Source: Nematostella vectensis
Taxonomy: Eukaryota > Cnidaria > Anthozoa > Actiniaria > Edwardsiidae
Assembly (NCBI RefSeq): GCF_932526225.1
Contig: NC_064039.1
Span: 10,744,139-10,808,138 of the forward strand
Direction: 5' to 3'
DNA length: 64,000 nucleotides
Position 1 is the first letter of the stretch. Each line of letters starts with the position of its first letter. Made by a program: the position numbers and the translations under genes. The notes beneath the pieces were generated by a model that saw nothing but the letters and a program-made list of their open reading frames with translations, was not told the origin of the DNA and did no database searches. Shown one piece after another: positions 14,601-29,660 of the stretch.

Positions 14601-17600
14601 TCATCTACTATGTGAATTACGGGATGAATTTTATGGCGTGTCATCATCTACTGTGTGCATTACGGGATGCATTTAATGGCGTGTTACCATCTACTATGTG
14701 CATTACGGGATGCATTCAATGGCGTGTCATCATCTACTATGTGCATTACGGGATGCATTCAATGGCGTGTCATCATCTACTATGTGCATTACGGAATGCA
14801 TTCAATGGCGTGTCATCATCTACTATGTGAATTACGGGATGAATTTTATGGCGTGTCATCATCTACTGTGTGCATTACGGGATGCATTTAATGGCGTGTC
14901 ATCATCTACTATGCGTATCACGTTATGCACTAAATGTCAACATCCGCTGTATACATTTGAAGACAATACTAATCTCAAGTTGGCTGTCAGATGGGCTTTT
15001 ATAAAAGTAAAAGAAACCAAAGTTTTCAACATTGAAACCTTCTCCTATAAAAAGTTTGCCCATTCTGTCAGTCATTGCGAGTTACGATTTGACCTTCAAA
15101 TATCTACAGATTGAGTTGCCATTTTAAACTATGTGCATCACGGCATGCCTGCAATGGCGTATCTTCATCTACTATGTGCATTACGGGATGCATTCAATGG
15201 CGTGTCATCATCTACTGTGTGCATTACGGGATGCATTTAATGTCGTGTCATCATCTACTATGTGCATTACGGGATGCATTCAATGCCGTGTCATCATCAA
15301 TTATGTGCATTACTGGATGCATTCAATGGATTGTCATCATCTACTATGTGCATTACGGGATGCATTGAATGGCTTGTCATTATCTACTATGTGCATTACG
15401 GGATGTATTCAACGGCGTGTCATCATCTACTATGTGCATTCCGGGATGCATTCAATGGCGTGTCGTCATCTACCATGTGCATGGCGAGATAAATTTAATG
15501 GCGTGTCATCATTTACTATGTGCATTACGGGATGCATTCAATGGCGTGTCATCATCTACTGTGTGCATTACAGGATGCATTCAATGGCGTGTCATCATCT
15601 ACTATGTGCATTACGGGATGCATTCAATGGCGTGTCATCATGTACTATGTGCATTACGGGATGCATTCAATGGCGTGTCATCATCTACTGTGTGCATTAC
15701 GGGATGCATTTAATGGCGTGTCATCATCTACTATGTGCATTACGGGATGCATTCAATGCCGTGTCATCATCAATTATGTGCATTACTGGATGCATTCAAT
15801 GGATTGTCATCATCTACTATGTGCATTACGGGGATGCATTGAATGGCTTGTCATTATCTACTATGTGCATTACGGGATGTATTCAACGGCGTGTCATCAT
15901 CTACTATGTGCATTCCGGGATGCATTCAATGGCGTGTCGTCATCTACCATGTGCATGGCGAGATAAATTTAATGGCGTGTCATCATTTACTATGTGCATT
16001 ACGGGATGCATTCAATGGCGTGTCATCATCTACTGTGTGCATTACAGGATGCATTCAATGGCGTGTCATCATCTACTATGTGCATTACGGGATGCATTCA
16101 ATGGCGTGTCATCATGTACTATGTGCATTACGGGATGCATTCAATGGCGTGTCATCATCTACTATGTGCATTACAGGATGCATTCAATGGCGTGGCATCA
16201 TCTACTATGTGCATTACGGGATGCATTCAATGCCGTGTCATCATCAATTATGTGCATTACTGGATGCATTCAATGGATTGTCATCATCTACTATGTGCAT
16301 TACGGGGATGCATTGAATGGCTTGTCATTATCTACTATGTGCATTACGGGATGTATTCAACGGCGTGTCATCATCTACTATGTGCATTCCGGGATGCATT
16401 CAATGGCGTGTCGTCATCTACCATGTGCATGGCGAGATAAATTTAATGGCGTGTCATCATTTACTATGTGCATTACGGGATGCATTCAATGGCGTGTCAT
16501 CATCTACTGTGTGCATTACAGGATGCATTCAATGGCGTGTCATCATCTACTATGTGCATTACGGGATGCATTCAATGGCGTGTCATCATGTACTATGTGC
16601 ATTACGGGATGCATTCAATGGCGTGTCATCATCTACTATGTGCATTACAGGATGCATTCAATGGCGTGGCATCATCTACTATGTGCATTACGGGATGCAT
16701 TCAACGGCGTGTTCTCTACTATTTGCATTACGGGATGCATTCAATGGCGTGTCATCATCTAATATGTGCATTACGGAATGCATTCAATGGCGTGTTACCA
16801 TCTTCTATGTGCATTACGGGATGTATTCAACGGCGTGTCATCATCTACTATGTGCATTCCGGGATGCATTCAATGGCGTGTCGTCATCTACCATGTGCAT
16901 GGCGAGATAAATTTAATGGCGTGTCATCATTTACTATGTGCATTACGGGATGCATTCAATGGCGTGTCATCATCTACTGTGTGCATTACAGGATGCATTC
17001 AATGGCGTGTCATCATCTACTATGTGCATTACGGGATGCATTCAATGGCGTGTCATCATGTACTATGTGCATTACGGGATGCATTCAATGGCGTGTCATC
17101 ATCTACTATGTGCATTACAGGATGCATTCAATGGCGTGGCATCATCTACTATGTGCATTACGGGATGCATTCAACGGCGTGTTCTCTACTATTTGCATTA
17201 CGGGATGCATTCAATGGCGTGTCATCATCTAATATGTGCATTACGGAATGCATTCAATGGCGTGTTACCATCTTCTATGTGCATTACGGGATGCATTCAA
17301 TGGCGTGCCTTCATCTACTATGTGCATTACGGAATGCATTCAATGGCGTGTCATCATCTACTATGTGAATTACAGGATGCATTTAATGGCGTGTCATCAT
17401 CTACTTTGTGCATTACGGGATGCATTTAATGGCGTGTCATCATCTACTATGCGTATCACGTTATGCACTAAATGTCAACATCCGCTGTATACATTTGAAG
17501 ACAATACTAATCTCAAGTTGGCTGTCAGATGGGCTTTTATAAAAGTAAAAGAAACCAAAGTTTTCAACATTGAAACCTTCTCCTATAAAAAGTTTGCCCA

Positions 17601-18050
17601 TTCTGTCAGTCATTGCGAGTTTCGATTTGACCTTCAAATATCTACAGATTGAGTTGCCATTTTAAACTATGTGCATCACGGCATGACTGCAATGGCGTAT
17701 CTTCATCTACTATGTGCATTACGGGATGCATTCAATGGCGTGTCATCATCTACTGTGTGCATTACGGGATGCATTTAATGGCGTGTCATCATCTACTATG
17801 TGCATTACGGGATGCATTCAATGCCGTGTCATCATCAATTATGTGCATTACTGGATGCATTCAATGGATTGTCATCATCTACTATGTGCATTACGGGATG
17901 CATTGAATGGCTTGTCATTATCTACTATGTGCATTACGGGATGTATTCAACGGCGTGTCATCATCTACTATGTGCATTCCGGGATGCATTCAATGGCGTG
18001 TCGTCATCTACCATGTGCATGGCGAGATAAATTTAATGGCGTGTCATCAT
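11690..18050 (+). repeat. Segmental duplication within the array, copy B
   Basis: This is the partner of the block at 3154-8740. It is longer than copy A because the internal 474-bp subrepeat is expanded: the distinctive segment with GGCGAGATAAATTT recurs from 15369, 15843 and 16317 here, against 6790 and 7264 in copy A. A 474-bp step equals eleven units plus one base. The extra base is visible as CATTACGGGGATGCATTG at the subrepeat junctions. Confidence 0.83.
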
Positions 18051-20373
18051 TTACTATGTGCATTACGGGATGCATTCAATGGCGTGTCATCATCTACTGT
18101 GTGCATTACAGGATGCATTCAATGGCGTGTCATCATCTACTATGTGCATTACGGGATGCATTCAATGGCGTGTCATCATGTACTATGTGCATTACGGGAT
18201 GCATTCAATGGCGTGTCATCATCTACTGTGTGCATTACGGGATGCATTTAATGGCGTGTCATCATCTACTATGTGCATTACGGGATGCATTCAATGCCGT
18301 GTCATCATCAATTATGTGCATTACTGGATGCATTCAATGGATTGTCATCATCTACTATGTGCATTACGGGGATGCATTGAATGGCTTGTCATTATCTACT
18401 ATGTGCATTACGGGATGTATTCAACGGCGTGTCATCATCTACTATGTGCATTCCGGGATGCATTCAATGGCGTGTCGTCATCTACCATGTGCATGGCGAG
18501 ATAAATTTAATGGCGTGTCATCATTTACTATGTGCATTACGGGATGCATTCAATGGCGTGTCATCATCTACTGTGTGCATTACAGGATGCATTCAATGGC
18601 GTGTCATCATCTACTATGTGCATTACGGGATGCATTCAATGGCGTGTCATCATGTACTATGTGCATTACGGGATGCATTCAATGGCGTGTCATCATCTAC
18701 TATGTGCATTACAGGATGCATTCAATGGCGTGGCATCATCTACTATGTGCATTACGGGATGCATTCAACGGCGTGTTCTCTACTATTTGCATTACGGGAT
18801 GCATTCAATGGCGTGTCATCATCTAATATGTGCATTACGGAATGCATTCAATGGCGTGTTACCATCTTCTATGTGCATTACGGGATGCATTCAATGGCGT
18901 GCCTTCATCTACTATGTGCATTACGGAATGCATTCAATGGCGTGTCATCATCTACTATGTGAATTACGGGATGCATTTAATGGCGTGTCATCATCTACTT
19001 TGTGCATTACGGGATGCATTTAATGGCGTGTCATCATCTACTATGCGTATCACGGGATGCACTAAATGTCAACATCCGCTGTATATATTTGAAGACAATA
19101 CTAATCTCAAGTTGGCTGTCAGATGGGCTTTTATAAAAGTAGAAGAAACCAAAGTTTTCAACATTGAAACCTTTTCCTATAAAAAGTTTGCCCATTCTGT
19201 CAGTCATTGCGAGTTTCGATTTGACCTTCAAATATCTACAGATTTAGTTGCCATTTTAAACTATGTGCATCACGGCATGCCTTCAATGGCGTGTCTTCAT
19301 CTACTATGTGCATTACGGGATGCATTCAATGGCGTGTCATCATCTACTGTGTGCATTACGGGATGCATTCAATGGCGTGTCATCATCTACTGTGTGCATT
19401 ACGGGATGCATTTAATGGTGTGTCATCATCTACTATGTGCATTACTGGATGCATTCAATGGATTGTCATCATCTACTATTTGCATTACGGGATGCATTCA
19501 ATGGCGTGTCATCATCTTCTTTGTGCATTACGGAATGCATTCAATGGCGTGTCATCATCTATTATGTGCATTACGGGATGCATTCAATGGCGTGTCATCA
19601 TCTACTATGTGCATTACGGGATGCATACAACGGCGTGTCATCGTCTACAGTGTGCATTACGGGATGCATTCATTAACGTGCCCATTCTGTCAGTCATTGC
19701 GAGGTACGATTTGACCTTCAAATATCTAAAGATTGAGTTGCCATTTTTTACTATATTCATTACGGGCTGCATTCAATGGCGTGTCATCATCTTCTTTGTG
19801 CATCACGGGATGCATTCAGTGGCGTGTCATCATCTACTATGTGAATTACGGGATGCATTCTAAGGCGTGTCCATTCTGTCAGTCATTGCGAGGTTCGATT
19901 TGACCTTCAAATATCTACAGATTGAGTTGCCATTTTGTACTATGTTCATTACGGGATGCATTCAATGGCGTGTCATCATCTTCTATTTGCATTACCGGAT
20001 GCCTTCAATGGCGTGCCATCATCTACTATGTGCATTACAGGATGCATTCATTACCGTGCCCATTCTGTCAGTCATTGCGAGGTTCGATTTGACCTTCAAA
20101 TATCTACAAATTGAGTTGCCATTTTAAACTATGTGCATCACGGCATGCCTTCAATGGCGTGTCTTCATATTCTATTTGCATTACCGGATGCCTTCAATGG
20201 CGTGCCATCATCTACTATGTGCATTACGGGATGTATTCAACGGCGTGTTATCATCTACTATGTGCATTACGGGATGCATTCAATGGCGTGTCATCATCTA
20301 CTATGTGCATTACGGGATGCATTCAATGGCGTGTCATCATCTACTATGTGAATTACGGGATGCATTCTAAGGC

Positions 20374-23300
20374 GTGTCCATTCTGTCAGTCATTGCGAGG
20401 TTCGATTTGACCTTCAAATATCTACAGATTGAGTTGCCATTTTGTACTATGTTCATTACGGGATGCATTCAATGGCGTGTCATCATCTTCTATTTGCATT
20501 ACCGGATGCTTTCAATGGCGTGCCATCATCTACTATGTGCATTACAGGATGCATTCAACGGCGTGTTATCATCTACTATGTGCATTACGGGATGCATTCA
20601 ATGGCGTGTCATCATCTACTATGTGCATTACGGGATGCATTCAATGGCGTGTCATCATCTACTATGTGCATTACGGGATGCATTCAATGGCGTGTCATCA
20701 TCTACTATGTGCATTACGGGATGCATTCAATGGCGTGTCATCATCTACTGTGTGCATGGCGAGATAAATTTAATGGCGTGTCATCATTTACTGTGTGCAT
20801 TACGGGATGCATTTAACGGCGTGTCATCATCTACTGTGTGCATTACAGGATGCATTCAATGGCGTGTCATCATCTACTATGTGCATTACGGGATGCATTC
20901 AATGGCGTGTCATCATGTACTATGTGCATTACGGGATGCATTCAATGGCGTGTCATCATCTACTATGTGCATTACAGGATGCATTCAATGGCGTGTCATC
21001 ATCTACTATGTGCATTACGGGATGCATTCAACGGCGTGTTCTCTACTATTTGCATTACGGGATGCATTCAATGGCGTGTCATCATCTAATATGTGCATTA
21101 CGGAATGCATTCAATGGCGTATTACCATCTACTATGTGCGATACGGGATGCATTCAATGGCGTGTCATCATCTACTGTGTGCATTACGGGATGCATTTCA
21201 TGGCGTGTCATCATCTACTGTGTGCATTACGGGATGCATTTCATGGCGTGTCATCATCTACTATTTGCATTACGGGATGCATTCAATGGCGTGTCATCAT
21301 CTACTATGTGCATTACGGGATGCATTCAATGGCGTGTCATCATCTACTATTTGCATTACGGGATGCATTCAATGGCGTGTCATTATCTACTATGTGCATT
21401 ACGGGATGCATTCAATGGCGTGTCATCATCTACTGTGTGCATGGCGAGATAAATTTAATGGCGTGTCATCATTTACTGTGTGCATTACGGGATGCATTTA
21501 ACGGCGTGTCATCATCTACTGTGTGCATTACAGGATGCATTCAATGGCGTGTCATCATCTACTATGTGCATTACGGGATGCATTCAATGGCGTGTCATCA
21601 TGTACTATGTGCATTACGGGATGCATTCAATGGCGTGTCATCATCTACTATGTGCATTACAGGATGCATTCAATGGCGTGTCATCATCTACTATGTGCAT
21701 TACGGGATGCATTCAACGGCGTGTTCTCTACTATTTGCATTACGGGATGCATTCAATGGCGTGTCATCATCTAATATGTGCATTACGGAATGCATTCAAT
21801 GGCGTATTACCATCTACTATGTGCGATACGGGATGCATTCAATGGCGTGTCATCATCTACTGTGTGCATTACGGGATGCATTTCATGGCGTGTCATCATC
21901 TACTGTGTGCATTACGGGATGCATTTCATGGCGTGTCATCATCTACTATTTGCATTACGGGATGCATTCAATGGCGTGTCATCATCTACTATGTGCATTA
22001 CGGGATGCATTCAATGGCGTGTCATCATCTACTATGTGCATTACGGGATGCATTCAATGGCGTGTCATTATCTACTATGTGCATTACGGGATGCATTCAA
22101 TGGCGTGTCATCATCTACTGTGTGCATGGCGAGATAAATTTAATGGCGTGTCATCATTTACTGTGTGCATTACGGGATGCATTTAACGGCGTGTCATCAT
22201 CTACTGTGTGCATTACAGGATGCATTCAATGGCGTGTCATCATCTACTATGTGCATTACGGGATGCATTCAATGGCGTGTCATCATGTACTATGTGCATT
22301 ACGGGATGCATTCAATGGCGTGTCATCATCTACTATGTGCATTACAGGATGCATTCAATGGCGTGTCATCATCTACTATGTGCATTACGGGATGCATTCA
22401 ACGGCGTGTTCTCTACTATTTGCATTACGGGATGCATTCAATGGCGTGTCATCATCTAATATGTGCATTACGGAATGCATTCAATGGCGTATTACCATCT
22501 ACTATGTGCGATACGGGATGAATTAAATGGCGTGTCATCATCTACTGTGTGCATTACGGGATGCATTTCATGGCGTGTCATCATCTACTGTGTGCATTAC
22601 GGGATGCATTTCATGGCGTGTCATCATCTACTATTTGCATTACGGGATGCATTCAATGGCGTGTCATCATCTTCTTTGTGCATTACGGGATGCATTCAAT
22701 GGCGTGTCATCATCTTCTATGTGCATTACGGGATGCATTCAATGGCGTGTCATCATCTACTATGTGAATTACGGGATGCATTCAACGGCGTGTCACCATC
22801 TTCTATGTGCATTACGGGATGTATTCAATGGCGTGTCATTATCTACTATGTGAATTACGGGATGCATTTAATGGCGTGTCATCATCTACTGTGTGCATTA
22901 CGGGATGCATTTAATGGCGTGTCATCATCTACTATGCGTATCACGGGATACACTAAATGTCAACATCCGCTGTATATATTTGAAGACAATACTAATCTCA
23001 AGTTGGCTGTCAGATGGGCTTTTAAAAAAATAGAAGAAACCAAAGTTTTCAACATTGAAACCTTTTCCTATAAAAAGTTTGCCCATTCTGTCAGTCATTG
23101 CGAGTTTCGATTTGACCTTCAAATATCTACAGATTTAGTTGCCATTTTAAACTATGTGCATCACGGCATGCCTTCAATGGCGTCTTCATCTACTATGTGC
23201 ATTACTGGATGCATTCAATGGCGTGTCATCATCTCCTATGTGCATTACGGGATGCATTCAATGGCGTGTCATCATCTACTGTGTGCATTACGGGATGCAT

Positions 23301-26300
23301 TTAATGGCGTGTCATCATCTACTATGTGCATTACGGGATGCATTCAATGGCGTGCCATCATTTACTATGTGCATTACGGGATGCATTCAATGGCGTGTCA
23401 TCACCCACTATGTGCATTACGGGATGCATTCAATGGCGTGTCATCATCTATTATGTGCATTACGGGATGCATTCAATGCCGTGTCATCATCTATTATGTG
23501 CATTACGGGATGCATTCAATGGCGTGTCATCATCTACTATGTGCATTACGGGATGCATACAACGGCGTGTCATCGTCTACAGTGTGCATTACGGGATGCA
23601 TTCATTAACGTGCCCATTCTGTCAGTCATTGCGAGGTACGATTTGACCTTCAAATATCTAAAGATAGAGTTGCCATTTTTTACTATATTCATTACGGGCT
23701 GCATTCAATGGCGTGTCATCATCTTCTTTGTGCATCACGGGATGCATTCAGTGGCGTGTCATCATCTACTATGTGAATTACGGGATGCATTCTAAGGCGT
23801 GTCCATTCTGTCAGTCATTGCGAGGTTCGATTTGACCTTCAAATATCTACAGATTGAGTTGCCATTTTGTACTATGTTCATTACGGGATGCATTCAATGG
23901 CGTGTCATCATCTTCTATTTGCATTACCGGATGCCTTCAATGGCGTGCCATCATCTACTATGTGCATTACAGGATGCATTCAACGGCGTGTTATCATCTA
24001 CTATGTGCATTACGGGATGCATTCAATGGCGTGTCATCATCTACTATGTGCATTACGGGATGCATTCAATGGCGTGTCATCATCTACTATGTGCATTACG
24101 GGATGCATTCAATGGCGTGTCATCATCTACTATGTGCATTACGGGATGCATTCAATGGCGTGTCATCATCTACTGTGTGCATGGCGAGATAAATTTAATG
24201 GCGTGTCATCATTTACTGTGTGCATTACGGGATGCATTTAACGGCGTGTCATCATCTACTGTGTGCATTACAGGATGCATTCAATGGCGTGTCATCATCT
24301 ACTATGTGCATTACGGGATGCATTCAATGGCGTGTCATCATGTACTATGTGCATTACGGGATGCATTCAATGGCGTGTCATCATCTACTATGTGCATTAC
24401 AGGATGCATTCAATGGCGTGTCATCATCTACTATGTGCATTACGGGATGCATTCAACGGCGTGTTCTCTACTATTTGCATTACGGGATGCATTCAATGGC
24501 GTGTCATCATCTAATATGTGCATTACGGAATGCATTCAATGGCGTATTACCATCTACTATGTGCGATACGGGATGCATTCAATGGCGTGTCATCATCTAC
24601 TGTGTGCATTACGGGATGCATTTCATGGCGTGTCATCATCTACTGTGTGCATTACGGGATGCATTTCATGGCGTGTCATCATCTACTATTTGCATTACGG
24701 GATGCATTCAATGGCGTGTCATCATCTACTATGTGCATTACGGGATGCATTCAATGGCGTGTCATCATCTACTATGTGCATTACGGGATGCATTCAATGG
24801 CGTGTCATTATCTACTATGTGCATTACGGGATGCATTCAATGGCGTGTCATCATCTACTGTGTGCATGGCGAGATAAATTTAATGGCGTGTCATCATTTA
24901 CTGTGTGCATTACGGGATGCATTTAACGGCGTGTCATCATCTACTGTGTGCATTACAGGATGCATTCAATGGCGTGTCATCATCTACTATGTGCATTACG
25001 GGATGCATTCAATGGCGTGTCATCATGTACTATGTGCATTACGGGATGCATTCAATGGCGTGTCATCATCTACTATGTGCATTACAGGATGCATTCAATG
25101 GCGTGTCATCATCTACTATGTGCATTACGGGATGCATTCAACGGCGTGTTCTCTACTATTTGCATTACGGGATGCATTCAATGGCGTGTCATCATCTAAT
25201 ATGTGCATTACGGAATGCATTCAATGGCGTATTACCATCTACTATGTGCGATACGGGATGCATTCAATGGCGTGTCATCATCTACTGTGTGCATTACGGG
25301 ATGCATTTCATGGCGTGTCATCATCTACTGTGTGCATTACGGGATGCATTTCATGGCGTGTCATCATCTACTATTTGCATTACGGGATGCATTCAATGGC
25401 GTGTCATCATCTTCTTTGTGCATTACGGGATGCATTCAATGGCGTGTCATCATCTTCTATGTGCATTACGGGATGCATTCAATGGCGTGTCATCATCTAC
25501 TATGTGAATTACGGGATGCATTCAACGGCGTGTCACCATCTTCTATGTGCATTACGGGATGTATTCAATGGCGTGTCATTATCTACTATGTGAATTACGG
25601 GATGCATTTAATGGCGTGTCATCATCTACTGTGTGCATTACGGGATGCATTTAATGGCGTGTCATCATCTACTATGCGTATCACGGGATACACTAAATGT
25701 CAACATCCGCTGTATATATTTGAAGACAATACTAATCTCAAGTTGGCTGTCAGATGGGCTTTTAAAAAAATAGAAGAAACCAAAGTTTTCAACATTGAAA
25801 CCTTTTCCTATAAAAAGTTTGCCCATTCTGTCAGTCATTGCGAGTTTCGATTTGACCTTCAAATATCTACAGATTTAGTTGCCATTTTAAACTATGTGCA
25901 TCACGGCATGCCTTCAATGGCGTCTTCATCTACTATGTGCATTACTGGATGCATTCAATGGCGTGTCATCATCTCCTATGTGCATTACGGGATGCATTCA
26001 ATGGCGTGTCATCATCTACTGTGTGCATTACGGGATGCATTTAATGGCGTGTCATCATCTACTATGTGCATTACGGGATGCATTCAATGGCGTGCCATCA
26101 TTTACTATGTGCATTACGGGATGCATTCAATGGCGTGTCATCACCCACTATGTGCATTACGGGATGCATTCAATGGCGTGTCATCATCTATTATGTGCAT
26201 TACGGGATGCATTCAATGCCGTGTCATCATCTATTATGTGCATTACGGGATGCATTCAATGGCGTGTCATCATCTACTATGTGCATTACGGGATGCATAC

Positions 26301-29300
26301 AACGGCGTGTCATCGTCTACAGTGTGCATTACGGGATGCATTCATTAACGTGCCCATTCTGTCAGTCATTGCGAGGTACGATTTGACCTTCAAATATCTA
26401 AAGATAGAGTTGCCATTTTTTACTATATTCATTACGGGCTGCATTCAATGGCGTGTCATCATCTTCTTTGTGCATCACGGGATGCATTCAGTGGCGTGTC
26501 ATCATCTACTATGTGAATTACGGGATGCATTCTAAGGCGTGTCCATTCTGTCAGTCATTGCGAGGTTCGATTTGACCTTCAAATATCTACAGATTGAGTT
26601 GCCATTTTGTACTATGTTCATTACGGGATGCATTCAATGGCGTGTCATCATCTTCTATTTGCATTACCGGATGCCTTCAATGGCGTGCCATCATCTACTA
26701 TGTGCATTACAGGATGCATTCAACGGCGTGTTATCATCTACTATGTGCATTACGGGATGCATTCAATGGCGTGTCATCATCTACTATGTGCATTACGGGA
26801 TGCATTCAATGGCGTGTCATCATCTACTATGTGCATTACGGGATGCATTCAATGGCGTGTCATCATCTACTATGTGCATTACGGGATGCATTCAATGGCG
26901 TGTCATCATCTACTGTGTGCATGGCGAGATAAATTTAATGGCGTGTCATCATTTACTGTGTGCATTACGGGATGCATTTAACGGCGTGTCATCATCTACT
27001 GTGTGCATTACAGGATGCATTCAATGGCGTGTCATCATCTACTATGTGCATTACGGGATGCATTCAATGGCGTGTCATCATGTACTATGTGCATTACGGG
27101 ATGCATTCAATGGCGTGTCATCATCTACTATGTGCATTACAGGATGCATTCAATGGCGTGTCATCATCTACTATGTGCATTACGGGATGCATTCAACGGC
27201 GTGTTCTCTACTATTTGCATTACGGGATGCATTCAATGGCGTGTCATCATCTAATATGTGCATTACGGAATGCATTCAATGGCGTATTACCATCTACTAT
27301 GTGCGATACGGGATGCATTCAATGGCGTGTCATCATCTACTGTGTGCATTACGGGATGCATTTCATGGCGTGTCATCATCTACTGTGTGCATTACGGGAT
27401 GCATTTCATGGCGTGTCATCATCTACTATTTGCATTACGGGATGCATTCAATGGCGTGTCATCATCTACTATGTGCATTACGGGATGCATTCAATGGCGT
27501 GTCATCATCTACTATGTGCATTACGGGATGCATTCAATGGCGTGTCATTATCTACTATGTGCATTACGGGATGCATTCAATGGCGTGTCATCATCTACTG
27601 TGTGCATGGCGAGATAAATTTAATGGCGTGTCATCATTTACTGTGTGCATTACGGGATGCATTTAACGGCGTGTCATCATCTACTGTGTGCATTACAGGA
27701 TGCATTCAATGGCGTGTCATCATCTACTATGTGCATTACGGGATGCATTCAATGGCGTGTCATCATGTACTATGTGCATTACGGGATGCATTCAATGGCG
27801 TGTCATCATCTACTATGTGCATTACAGGATGCATTCAATGGCGTGTCATCATCTACTATGTGCATTACGGGATGCATTCAACGGCGTGTTCTCTACTATT
27901 TGCATTACGGGATGCATTCAATGGCGTGTCATCATCTAATATGTGCATTACGGAATGCATTCAATGGCGTATTACCATCTACTATGTGCGATACGGGATG
28001 CATTCAATGGCGTGTCATCATCTACTGTGTGCATTACGGGATGCATTTCATGGCGTGTCATCATCTACTGTGTGCATTACGGGATGCATTTCATGGCGTG
28101 TCATCATCTACTATTTGCATTACGGGATGCATTCAATGGCGTGTCATCATCTTCTTTGTGCATTACGGGATGCATTCAATGGCGTGTCATCATCTTCTAT
28201 GTGCATTACGGGATGCATTCAATGGCGTGTCATCATCTACTATGTGAATTACGGGATGCATTCAACGGCGTGTCACCATCTTCTATGTGCATTACGGGAT
28301 GTATTCAATGGCGTGTCATTATCTACTATGTGAATTACGGGATGCATTTAATGGCGTGTCATCATCTACTGTGTGCATTACGGGATGCATTTAATGGCGT
28401 GTCATCATCTACTATGCGTATCACGGGATACACTAAATGTCAACATCCGCTGTATATATTTGAAGACAATACTAATCTCAAGTTGGCTGTCAGATGGGCT
28501 TTAAAAAAAATAGAAGAAACCAAAGTTTTCAACATTGAAACCTTTTCCTATAAAAAGTTTGCCCATTCTGTCAGTCATTGCGAGTTTCGATTTGACCTTC
28601 AAATATCTACAGATTTAGTTGCCATTTTAAACTATGTGCATCACGGCATGCCTTCAATGGCGTCTTCATCTACTATGTGCATTACTGGATGCATTCAATG
28701 GCGTGTCATCATCTCCTATGTGCATTACGGGATGCATTCAATGGCGTGTCATCATCTACTGTGTGCATTACGGGATGCATTTAATGGCGTGTCATCATCT
28801 ACTATGTGCATTACGGGATGCATTCAATGGCGTGCCATCATTTACTATGTGCATTACGGGATGCATTCAATGGCGTGTCATCACCCACTATGTGCATTAC
28901 GGGATGCATTCAATGGCGTGTCATCATCTATTATGTGCATTACGGGATGCATTCAATGCCGTGTCATCATCTATTATGTGCATTACGGGATGCATTCAAT
29001 GGCGTGTCATCATCTACTATGTGCATTACGGGATGCATACAACGGCGTGTCATCGTCTACAGTGTGCATTACGGGATGCATTCATTAACGTGCCCATTCT
29101 GTCAGTCATTGCGAGGTACGATTTGACCTTCAAATATCTAAAGATTGAGTTGCCATTTTTTACTATATTCATTACGGGCTGCATTCAATGGCGTGTCATC
29201 ATCTTCTTTGTGCATCACGGGATGCATTCAGTGGCGTGTCATCATCTACTATGTGAATTACGGGATGCATTCTAAGGCGTGTCCATTCTGTCAGTCATTG

Positions 29301-29660
29301 CGAGGTTCGATTTGACCTTCAAATATCTACAGATTGAGTTGCCATTTTGTACTATGTTCATTACGGGATGCATTCAATGGCGTGTCATCATCTTCTATTT
29401 GCATTACCGGATGCCTTCAATGGCGTGCCATCATCTACTATGTGCATTACAGGATGCATTCAACGGCGTGTTATCATCTACTATGTGCATTACGGGATGC
29501 ATTCAATGGCGTGTCATCATCTACTATGTGCATTACGGGATGCATTCAATGGCGTGTCATCATCTACTATGTGCATTACGGGATGCATTCAATGGCGTGT
29601 CATCATCTACTATGTGCATTACGGGATGCATTCAATGGCGTGTCATCATCTACTGTGTGA
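20374..29660 (+). repeat. 2,740-bp higher-order repeats with internal 685-bp repeats
   Basis: There are three complete higher-order units and a partial fourth: about 20374-23798 (3,425 bp), 23799-26538 (2,740 bp), 26539-29278 (2,740 bp), and from 29279 until divergence near 29660. Each contains tandem 685-bp blocks: three in the first unit (from 20795, 21480 and 22165) and two in the others (from 24220 and 24905, and from 26960 and 27645). The extra block accounts for the 685-bp length difference. The 2,740-bp copies look nearly identical (for example, one base differs near 28502), so the expansion is very recent or partly an assembly product. Confidence 0.9.

Larger units (their letters stand above)
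1706..28628 (+). repeat. 196-bp spacer family embedded in the satellite
   Basis: An AT-rich non-43-bp segment of about 196 bp interrupts the array. It begins at CTAAATTTCAACATCC (or CTAAATGTCAACATCC) and ends at GAGTTGCCATTTT. Full copies are at about 1706-1900, 2607-2802, 3558-3753, 4698-4893, 6351-6546, 8160-8355, 9240-9435, 12094-12289, 13191-13386, 14930-15125, 17468-17663, 19062-19257, 22953-23148, 25693-25888 and 28433-28628. The segment upstream of each is a satellite unit with the diagnostic change CTATGCGTATCACGGG (CTATTGCTATCACGGG at the first copy). Copies fall into subfamilies (AAGCAGCCAAATC versus AAGAAACCAAAGT), and subfamily assignment follows the higher-order repeat they sit in. 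A minus-strand ORF of 65 to 82 codons crosses many copies, but it is interrupted in others and I do not call it a gene. Confidence 0.93.
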
